This document shows, piece by piece, positions 1-5,559 of a stretch of DNA of 5,868 bases. The notes beneath the pieces are model-generated. The model saw only the letters and a program-made list of their open reading frames with translations, did no database searches and had not been told where the DNA came from. The DNA lies in assembly GCA_013203065.1 (NCBI GenBank), contig JABMQV010000826.1:1-5868 (forward strand). The letters are read 5' to 3'. Position 1 is the stretch's first letter, and the number at the start of each line of letters is the position of its first letter. The DNA comes from Desulfobacteraceae bacterium. GTDB taxonomy: Bacteria > Desulfobacterota > DSM-4660 > Desulfatiglandales > Desulfatiglandaceae. A program made the translations under genes and the position numbers.

Positions 1-653
1 ACTCTGAGAAAAACGGCTTTGAGGTGGTCCACTTTGAACTGTTTCCCGTCAGGCTCCAGGATTACAACACCATGCTGGAGAAGGCCAAGGCCAAGAACCC
101 GGATTTACTCCTGGTGGGTTCTCACCTGGGAGTCAGCCTCAGGGTAATGAAGGCCATGAAAGAAATCGATTTCAACCCCAAGGGGGTGGCCTTTTCCTAT
201 GGTCCAACCGTCCCAGCCTTTGTCAAGGGGCTCAAAAAGGACGCAGACTATGTCTTTGCGGCCTCGGAATGGACCCCAAACCTGCCCTATAAAGGCCCGA
301 TTTTTGGTACGGCAGCTGACTTTAATAGTGCTTACAAGAAGCGCTTTGGAAAATATCCTGATTTCGTTGAGGCCGCCACGGCGGGTGGCGCGGTCATCCT
401 CCAGACAGCGGTTGAGGAACTGGGGCTCAAACCGGGCCTTACCAAGGCTGACCGTGAAAAGCTGATGAAAAAACTCCATGAGCTTGACATGATGACCTTC
501 TACGGCCAGATCCATTTCGGCGCTGACGGTGCCAATGTGGCCCATCCGCCGGTGGCCGTCCAGGTCCAGGATGGAAAACTAGTCAATGTCTTTCCTTCCA
601 AGGCCGCCGAAGCAAAACCCCGCTACCCCATGCCTCCCTGGAAATCGCGTTAA
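1..653 (+). CDS. livK: Liv-type ABC transporter substrate-binding protein, C-terminal part (5' end outside window)
   Basis: Periplasmic type-1 binding protein that captures the solute for the LivHMGF transporter encoded next to it. The frame is open from base 3 to the TAA at 651-653, giving 216 visible residues. The GTG at 24 is not a credible start, because homology-like sequence runs straight through it from the window edge and the family is usually about 370-410 residues. Roughly the C-terminal half is present. Recognisable family blocks are the alternating alpha/beta segments of the second lobe, an AYKKRFGKYPDF stretch followed by a helix rich in Ala and Gly, then FYGQIHFGADGANVAHPP and the closing KPRYPMPPW. 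The last two are characteristic of the C-terminal strands of LivK-like (Peripla_BP_6) proteins. The signal peptide lies upstream of the window. Gene order supports the role, being immediately upstream of livHMGF. The ligand cannot be read from this half; amino acids, amides, urea and aromatic acids are all known ligands of the family. The family call is secure, the substrate is not. Confidence 0.9.
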   Translation, partial: SEKNGFEVVHFELFPVRLQDYNTMLEKAKAKNPDLLLVGSHLGVSLRVMKAMKEIDFNPKGVAFSYGPTVPAFVKGLKKDADYVFAASEWTPNLPYKGPIFGTAADFNSAYKKRFGKYPDFVEAATAGGAVILQTAVEELGLKPGLTKADREKLMKKLHELDMMTFYGQIHFGADGANVAHPPVAVQVQDGKLVNVFPSKAAEAKPRYPMPPWKSR

Positions 654-662
654 CGATCATCC

Positions 663-695
663 GGAGGGGGCCCGGGCCTTGCCCCGTCCCCCTCC
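663..695 (+). promoter_or_regulatory. GC-rich stem-loop between binding-protein and permease genes
   Basis: GGAGGGGG (663-670) pairs perfectly with CCCCCTCC (688-695) around a 17-base loop. The loop can form an inner GGGC/GCCC hairpin (674-677 with 681-684), or the register can shift to pair GGGGC (667-671) with GCCCC (681-685). There is no T-run after the stem, so it is not a standard intrinsic terminator. It begins 9 bases after the binding-protein stop and ends 17 bases before livH. By analogy with intercistronic structures downstream of binding-protein genes, such as malE-malF, it probably stabilises the upstream mRNA end and lowers permease expression. The structure is visible in the sequence; the role is inferred. 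Confidence 0.6.
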
Positions 696-712
696 ACACC
701 TCAGAGTAGAGA

Positions 713-1579
713 ATGCTCTTTATCCAGGCCCTGACCAACGGCATCTTGCTGGGAGGGCTCTATGCCCTCTATTCAGCCGGCTTTTCTTTGATTTTTGGCG
801 TGATGGGAGTCGTCAACATCGCCCATGGCGAGATGATCATGCTGGGGGCCTTTACAACCTACTGGCTGTTTGAGGTCCTCAAACTGGATCCCTTCACAAC
901 CCTGCCTTTCTCTCTCCTCGGCCTCTTTGTCCTGGGCTACCTCTTACAGCGATTTGTCATCAACCGGGTCGTCGATGCCCCGCCGATCATGAGTTACATC
1001 ATGACCTTTGGCATACACCTGGTCCTGGCCAACGTGGCCCTGCTTGCCTGGACCGCGGATCCACGGACCATCACCACCAGTTACTCCGGGGCCAATTTCA
1101 AGCTGATGGGCATAACCATCCCCTACATAAAGCTGATCACCTTTCTCATTTCCCTTGCCGTTGTAGGGGGACTTTACTGGCTGCTTCATCATTCACGCAC
1201 AGGCCGTGCCATCCAGGCAACTGCCCAGGACCGTCGAATGGCAAGGCTCATGGGGATCAATGTCCGCCAGATCTATGCCGTCACCTTTGGCCTGGGCGCC
1301 GGGATTACCGGTATGGCAGGGTCTCTGGTGGCCTCTTTCCGTCATGTTGAGCCGGCCATGGGCCTCCCTTATACCATCACGGCCTTCTGTGTGGTGGTCC
1401 TTGGCGGTATGGGGTACATTCCCGGGGCCCTCATCGGAGGTCTGATCCTCGGGGTGATAGGCTCGATCTCAACCATGGTTTTTACCTCTGGCTGGTCAAC
1501 GGCAATAACTTTTTTCCTGTTGTTCCTGATGCTGCTTTTCAGGCCGGCGGGCATCACCGGTAGGGGGATCGTGGAATGA
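713..1579 (+). CDS. livH: Liv-type ABC transporter inner-membrane permease, LivH subunit
   Basis: One of the two membrane subunits that form the translocation path with LivM. The 288 residues match the usual LivH length of about 290-310. The protein is hydrophobic throughout, with about eight candidate membrane segments by eye. The N-terminal block runs from MLFIQALTNG into a hydrophobic helix and then VVNIAHGEMIMLGA, with NIAHGE at residues 35-40, a hallmark of LivH. A cytoplasmic loop, GRAIQATAQDRRMARLMGIN from residue 164, corresponds to the EAA-type loop that contacts the ATPases. The GGMGYIPGALIGG block from residue 231 is also typical of the family. The ATG at 713 places the N terminus exactly where the family begins. 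Its ribosome binding site is weak (AGAG at 708-711), and a stem-loop lies just upstream. The stop overlaps the livM start as ATGA, implying translational coupling. Confidence 0.93.
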   Translation: MLFIQALTNGILLGGLYALYSAGFSLIFGVMGVVNIAHGEMIMLGAFTTYWLFEVLKLDPFTTLPFSLLGLFVLGYLLQRFVINRVVDAPPIMSYIMTFGIHLVLANVALLAWTADPRTITTSYSGANFKLMGITIPYIKLITFLISLAVVGGLYWLLHHSRTGRAIQATAQDRRMARLMGINVRQIYAVTFGLGAGITGMAGSLVASFRHVEPAMGLPYTITAFCVVVLGGMGYIPGALIGGLILGVIGSISTMVFTSGWSTAITFFLLFLMLLFRPAGITGRGIVE

Positions 1580-2499
1580 GCCGCGGACTTGTCACAGGCC
1601 TGGTCCTTGCGGCGGTACTGGCGGTGCTGCCATTTGTCTGGCCGGGGTACCACTTGAGTCTGCTGACAATAATCTTTTACTGGATCGGGCTGGCAGCCTG
1701 TTGGAATCTGATGTGCGGCTATACCGGTTATATCGACTTTGGATCGGCAGCCTATACCGGGGTTGGAGCATATGTCGCGGGAATATTGATGATACGGTTG
1801 CATTTGCCCCTGGCAGTCAGCATCCTGGCCGCCGGAGTAGGGGCAGTGCTGGTGGCGCTGGCCGTGGGCTGGCCCACGCTTCGGCTTCGCGGGGCCTATT
1901 TTGCCATTGCAACATTTGCTCTGGCCGAGGCCCTCAAACAGGTGGCCGAAGAATGGGCCTCGCTGACCGAAGGCGGCATTGGCATGACCTTTAGTATCAG
2001 GCTGGACGAAATGACTTACTACTGGGTGTACCTGGGGCTTTCAGGCCTCGTTGTGGGGCTGACCTGGTGGATCGAACACCACAAACACGGGTATGGATTA
2101 AAGGCGATACATGAGGACGAGGAGGCCGCAGCCCAGGTAGGAGTGGGTACCCATGTGCTCAAACTCAAAACCTATGCCCTGACGGCCTTCTTTATTGGTA
2201 TCTTGGGTTCTTTGGAGGCCAACCGCCTCGGCTATTTCAAACCGGATGATGTATTCGATGTCCACATCACCATAAAGATGGTTATCATGTCGCTGCTGGG
2301 GGGCATGGGTACGGTCATAGGACCGGTATTCGGGGCCTCGTTTCTCCAGATTATTGAGGATATCCTGGGCGCCGAATTTATCAACTACTATCTGGTTATT
2401 GTGGGGGTGATCATTGTTGTGGTCATCATGTTTATGCCAAATGGTGTGGCAAGGACAATCCTATTGCGGACCAAGAGGACGGCCGGGGGCGGAAAATGA
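1576..2499 (+). CDS. livM: Liv-type ABC transporter inner-membrane permease, LivM subunit
   Basis: Second membrane subunit of the uptake system, pairing with LivH. The 307 residues suit the shorter, common form of LivM. Hydrophobic helices begin at residue 5. The family block GYTGYIDFGSAAYTGVGAY spans residues 48-66, and the usual GHA of this block reads GSA here. RLRGAYFAIATFALAEALKQ follows, then an LTEGGIGM segment corresponding to the TGG loop. The cytoplasmic coupling loop is GYGLKAIHEDEEAAAQVGVG, and SLLGGMGTVIGPVFGA lies near the C terminus. The start is fixed by the ATGA overlap with livH and a G-rich stretch (GGGGG at 1563-1567) upstream. The end overlaps livG in the same way. The tail is basic (LLRTKRTAGGGK), as expected for a cytoplasmic end. 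Confidence 0.93.
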   Translation: MSRGLVTGLVLAAVLAVLPFVWPGYHLSLLTIIFYWIGLAACWNLMCGYTGYIDFGSAAYTGVGAYVAGILMIRLHLPLAVSILAAGVGAVLVALAVGWPTLRLRGAYFAIATFALAEALKQVAEEWASLTEGGIGMTFSIRLDEMTYYWVYLGLSGLVVGLTWWIEHHKHGYGLKAIHEDEEAAAQVGVGTHVLKLKTYALTAFFIGILGSLEANRLGYFKPDDVFDVHITIKMVIMSLLGGMGTVIGPVFGASFLQIIEDILGAEFINYYLVIVGVIIVVVIMFMPNGVARTILLRTKRTAGGGK

Positions 2500-3218
2500 G
2501 TCTGCTGACGGCTGATTCCGTATCCAAGAACTTCGGCGCGCTGACCGCTCTGAAAGGGGTTGGCCTTTCACTTGAGCCGGGCCAGGTTCTGGGGGTAATC
2601 GGGCCTAACGGCTCGGGAAAGACCACCCTGTTTAATGTGATTACCGGTGTATACAAGGCAGACGGAGGAAAAGTCACCTTCGAAGGCCGTCGCATCACTG
2701 GTATGGCGACCCACGAAATCTGCCGTTTAGGACTGGTAAAGACATCCCAGATCGCGAAACCATTTGCTCGGATGACGGTCTTGGAGAACGTCTTTGTGGG
2801 CGGGCTCTATGGTCGAGGGTTAAGCCTCACCAGGGCCAGGGAAGAGGCCTATGAAATACTTGAAATGGTAGGTCTGGCAGATGTGGCCCATCAGCCTTCC
2901 GGATCCATAAATGTGGCCATGCGCCGCCGGTTGGAACTGGCCCGGGCCCTGGCATGCGGACCAAAAGTAATCCTCCTTGACGAAAATATGGCCGGGCTGA
3001 CACCCGCCGAAATAGATGGGGCCCTGGAGCTTTTGCGCGGCATCAACAAGAATGGGGTTTCCCTGGTGGTGGTGGAACATGTTATGCAAGTTGTAATGGG
3101 GATCAGCGAGTATGTGGTCGTACTTGATTACGGTGAAAAGATCGCCGAAGGGACCCCTGATGAGGTGGTGAATAATCGTCATGTGATCGAGGCCTACCTG
3201 GGAGAGGAATATGCCTGA
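2496..3218 (+). CDS. livG: Liv-type ABC transporter ATP-binding protein, LivG-like, with degenerate signature motif
   Basis: Cytoplasmic ATPase that should dimerise with LivF and power LivHM. The 240 residues are slightly short of typical LivG (about 250-260). Walker A is GPNGSGKTT at residues 36-44. The Q-loop glutamine is Q85, in KTSQIAKPF where RTFQ is usual. Walker B is VILLDE at 158-163, with the catalytic glutamate E163. The switch histidine is H195 in VVVEHVM. The C-terminal block GEKIAEGTPDEVVNNRHVIEAYLGEE is standard for LivG. Two departures are clear: the signature expected as LSGGQ or LAYGQ reads INVAM (138-142) before RRRLELARALA, and the residue after Walker B DE is Asn instead of Pro (DENMAGLTP). 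From memory, a LivG branch with similar LDE-x-MAGL-x-P sequences exists, so this is likely a lineage trait, not decay. Start overlaps livM by 4 bases (ATGA). Confidence 0.92.
   Translation: MSLLTADSVSKNFGALTALKGVGLSLEPGQVLGVIGPNGSGKTTLFNVITGVYKADGGKVTFEGRRITGMATHEICRLGLVKTSQIAKPFARMTVLENVFVGGLYGRGLSLTRAREEAYEILEMVGLADVAHQPSGSINVAMRRRLELARALACGPKVILLDENMAGLTPAEIDGALELLRGINKNGVSLVVVEHVMQVVMGISEYVVVLDYGEKIAEGTPDEVVNNRHVIEAYLGEEYA
3201..3207 (+). promoter_or_regulatory. Ribosome binding site of livF inside livG
   Basis: GGAGAGG lies 3 bases before the ATG at 3211; taking only its GGAG core gives a 6-base spacer. It sits inside the last codons of livG (LGEEYA). It supports the ATG at 3211, and hence the 8-base overlap of the two ATPase genes, which favours matched production of the two subunits. 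Confidence 0.7.
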
Positions 3219-3939
3219 TCCACTGCTGAAAATTGAGCATCTGGACGCGTTCTATGGGGATGTGCAGGTGCTTTGGGACATAAGCCTGAAAATCTACCCG
3301 GGTGAGGTTGTGGCGGTCATCGGTCCCAACGGGGCAGGAAAATCGACCCTGATGTGTGCCCTTATGGGGTTGGTGAGCGTAAGGGGAAGAGGCGGCCCGG
3401 TTGTGACATATGATGGTCAGGTCCTGGATGGGGTAAGCCCCGAGGAAGTGGTCAAGAAAGGCATTACGCTGGTCCCGGAAGGTGCCTCCGTATTCCCTGA
3501 CATGAGCTGTATGGACAATCTTAGATTGGGGGCCTACTCACTCAAGGACAGGGATCGCGAAACCGCGCTCCTTGAGGAGGTACTGACGCTCTTTCCCAAG
3601 CTTCGAGAGCGTTCCCGCCAGACAGCCAAGACCCTCTCAGGCGGTGAGCGACAGATGCTGGCCATTGCCCGGGCCCTGATGAGCCAGCCCAGGTTTCTGC
3701 TCCTGGACGAGCCTTCCCTGGGGCTCCATCCGCTGATGGTATCCCTTATTTTTGAGAACATCGAAAAAATCAATGAACGCGGCGTGACTGTACTGCTGGT
3801 GGAACAAAAGGTCACCTTTGCACTCAAGATGAGCGACCGGGCCTATGTCCTGGAAAACGGTCACGTGGTATTGGATGGCCCGGGGGAAAGCCTTTTAGGC
3901 GACGAACATGTACGCAAGGCCTATCTTTCGGTCTCATGA
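3211..3939 (+). CDS. livF: Liv-type ABC transporter ATP-binding protein, LivF subunit
   Basis: Second cytoplasmic ATPase of the importer. The 242 residues fall within the usual LivF range (about 233-240, slightly long). Walker A is GPNGAGKST at residues 38-46. The Q-loop position carries Glu (E90 in LVPEGASVFPDM), which is normal for LivF. The signature is an intact LSGGE at 142-146, followed by RQMLAIARALMSQP. Walker B is FLLLDE at 162-167, then PSLGLHP. The switch region reads LLVEQK, with Gln at the usual His position as is standard in LivF, and Lys where Asn is most common. A short extension in the strand region after Walker A (SVRGRGGPVVTYDG, residues 56-69) is about three residues longer than usual, accounting for the extra length. 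It overlaps livG by 8 bases and is the last transporter gene. Confidence 0.94.
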   Translation: MPDPLLKIEHLDAFYGDVQVLWDISLKIYPGEVVAVIGPNGAGKSTLMCALMGLVSVRGRGGPVVTYDGQVLDGVSPEEVVKKGITLVPEGASVFPDMSCMDNLRLGAYSLKDRDRETALLEEVLTLFPKLRERSRQTAKTLSGGERQMLAIARALMSQPRFLLLDEPSLGLHPLMVSLIFENIEKINERGVTVLLVEQKVTFALKMSDRAYVLENGHVVLDGPGESLLGDEHVRKAYLSVS

Positions 3940-3954
3940 ACAACAAAATTAAAT

Positions 3955-3960
3955 GGAGGT
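3955..3960 (+). promoter_or_regulatory. Strong ribosome binding site that fixes the aldehyde dehydrogenase start
   Basis: GGAGGT at 3955-3960 is a near-perfect Shine-Dalgarno sequence, 4 bases before the ATG at 3965. An in-frame ATG at 3953 overlaps this site and has nothing comparable upstream, so 3965 is the likelier start. The surrounding 25-base gap after livF is A/T-rich and holds no terminator, consistent with read-through from the transporter genes. Confidence 0.8.
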
Positions 3961-3964
3961 AATT

Positions 3965-5449
3965 ATGTCGTTGCTACCTGAAGTCAAGAAACACTACGGA
4001 AAATTGAAGTTCTTTATTGGCGGGGAATGGGTTGATCCTCAATCTCCTGCTGTCCAGGAAGATAGGAACCCAGCCACTGACGAGGTAATTGCCGAGTTTG
4101 CAGAGGCCACCAAGGAGGAAGCCCGTGCGGCTGTCGAGGCCGCCCACAGGGGCTTTCAGGAATGGAGAGAAGTGGCCATGCGGGAGCGGGCACGGATGCT
4201 TTTTGATATGCGGGCCAAATTTGAGGAACGCCTTGATGAGCTGACCCGAATCTTGACCCAGGACCACGGAAGGACCATAGGAGAGGCAAATGGTTCCCTG
4301 AGGCGGGTCATCGAAAACATCGAATCCGCATGCTCCGCCATATATGGCCTGGCAAAACAGAACGAACATATGGATCAGCTTGCGAGCGGGATTGACCAGT
4401 ATCTCATCTGGGAACCCTTGGGTGCCTTCCTGATTGTGACTCCCGGAAACATTCCCATGCATGCCTGGTCATCATTTGTACCTTATGCCCTTGCTTCCGG
4501 ATGTACGGTTGTGGTGAGCCCAAGCAGGCAGGACCCCGTGGCTGCCGAGGCCATTTGCAGGGTGGCCCAGGAGGTGGGGTTCCCCCCAGGGGCGATAAAT
4601 CTGGTACATGGTGGGCGGAATATCAATAAGGAGATACTGGCACAACCGGAGATAAAGGGGGTTGGCTTTATCGGGTCCAACAGGGGAGGCCATGATCTTT
4701 TCGAACAGTGCGGCAAACTGGGGAAGACCTCCTCTGTCAATGGAAATGGCAAAAATTACCTGGTGGTTATGCCGGATGCCGACCTGGACAGCGGGATCGA
4801 GTGGATGCTGAGGGCGGCCTTTGGCATGTGCGGCCAGCGGTGTCTGGGCATGGACAATGTGGTGATCATCGGCGACATATACGACGAGGTGAAGAGCCGG
4901 CTCACAGAGGCGGCCGCCGCTATGAAGCTCGGGTACGGGCTTGATGAAGATGCTGAAAACGGCCCCATGACCACCCAAGCGGGCAAGGAGAGGGTGATAC
5001 AGTGGATCGAAGGGGCCCTTTCAGAGGGTGCAAAAATGGTGCTTGATGGAAGGACACCAAAAGTAGAGGGTTATCCCAATGGCTATTTTCTGGGCCCGAC
5101 CATCCTTGAAGATGTGGATGTTGACATGGCCATGGCCAAAGAAGAGGCCTTTGGCCCGGCCGTTGGGTTGATCAGGGGCACGAGTCTTGACGAGGCCATA
5201 GAGTGGATCAATACCAAGACAAATCTGGGGCACTCGGCATGTATCATGACCGGAAGCGGCAAGAGCGCCCGCAAGTTTACAAAAGAGGTCAATGTGGGCA
5301 ACGTGGGGGTGAACGTGGGCGTGGCCCAGCCTTTTGCCTTCTTTCCCCTGGGATCCAGGAGGGAATCTTTTGTGGGGACAGCCAAGTCGCGGATGGCATC
5401 CATGAGGATGTTTATGGATGAGAAGACGGTTACCCAGCGATGGGTTTAG
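3965..5449 (+). CDS. Aldehyde dehydrogenase, methylmalonate-semialdehyde dehydrogenase (CoA-acylating) type, divergent
   Basis: Cytoplasmic enzyme expected to oxidise an aldehyde with NAD(P), probably to an acyl-CoA. Length is 494 residues, as in MmsA/IolA. Family features include the N-terminal FFIGGEWVDP, a GIDQYLIWEPLGAFLIVTPGNIP segment (oxyanion Asn N162), GSNRGGHDLF where GSTPVG is usual, the catalytic C293 in GQRC, EEAFGP (393-398), and an end of KTVTQRWV. The general-base Glu of hydrolytic aldehyde dehydrogenases is Asn (N259 in NGNGKN), followed by VVMPDAD; lacking this Glu is the mark of the CoA-acylating methylmalonate-semialdehyde group. Differences from that group are that the cofactor-binding KPSE reads SPSR (185-188), MGAKN reads GNGKN, and a second cysteine (C289) lies four residues before the catalytic one. 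The substrate is unknown, and a true mmsA/iolA role is doubtful given no valine or inositol genes in view. Family assignment is firm; CoA use is inferred. Confidence 0.85.
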   Translation: MSLLPEVKKHYGKLKFFIGGEWVDPQSPAVQEDRNPATDEVIAEFAEATKEEARAAVEAAHRGFQEWREVAMRERARMLFDMRAKFEERLDELTRILTQDHGRTIGEANGSLRRVIENIESACSAIYGLAKQNEHMDQLASGIDQYLIWEPLGAFLIVTPGNIPMHAWSSFVPYALASGCTVVVSPSRQDPVAAEAICRVAQEVGFPPGAINLVHGGRNINKEILAQPEIKGVGFIGSNRGGHDLFEQCGKLGKTSSVNGNGKNYLVVMPDADLDSGIEWMLRAAFGMCGQRCLGMDNVVIIGDIYDEVKSRLTEAAAAMKLGYGLDEDAENGPMTTQAGKERVIQWIEGALSEGAKMVLDGRTPKVEGYPNGYFLGPTILEDVDVDMAMAKEEAFGPAVGLIRGTSLDEAIEWINTKTNLGHSACIMTGSGKSARKFTKEVNVGNVGVNVGVAQPFAFFPLGSRRESFVGTAKSRMASMRMFMDEKTVTQRWV

Positions 5450-5548
5450 CCGCTCTCCTGAGAGGCCATCTGATCGATGATCGGTTCATCTTTGGGGAGC
5501 TGTTCTTGAGGAAGTGGACGTGGAAAAGATAAAGGGTTCCTAAAATCC

Positions 5549-5553
5549 AGAGG
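5549..5553 (+). promoter_or_regulatory. Ribosome binding site supporting a TTG start
   Basis: AGAGG at 5549-5553 lies 6 bases before TTG at 5560. No ATG or GTG occurs in this frame between the TAA at 5530-5532 and the region that resembles the molybdenum hydroxylase family, so the site decides the start of the last gene. Confidence 0.5.
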
Positions 5554-5559
5554 TTCCAA

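Noticed and set aside
24..26. GTG as start of the first gene
   Set aside because: The frame is open to the window edge and family-like sequence (EKNGFEVVHFE) runs through it, so this is an internal Val of a gene cut by the window.
105..545. Long minus-strand open frame opposite the binding-protein gene
   Set aside because: It is a shadow of a well-supported coding frame; its composition is irregular and it has no recognisable domain or credible ribosome binding site.
663..695. Intrinsic terminator between the binding-protein and permease genes
   Set aside because: The stem is strong but no U-tract follows; a stabilising or partial-attenuation structure fits better.
1863..1889. Inverted repeat CGTGGGC-TG-GCCCACG followed by a doubled GCTTCG inside livM
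   Set aside because: It encodes the conserved WPTLRLRG segment and has a 2-base centre; codon choice explains it better than a regulatory site.
3965..5449. Calling the dehydrogenase mmsA or iolA outright
   Set aside because: The cofactor and active-site flanks diverge, and no valine- or inositol-catabolism genes are in view; only the family type is supported.
5453..5490. Possible terminator after the aldehyde dehydrogenase (CTCT/AGAG at 5453-5464 and GATGA/TCATC at 5476-5490)
   Set aside because: Stems are only 4-5 bp and neither is followed by a T-run, so they are too weak to call an intrinsic terminator.
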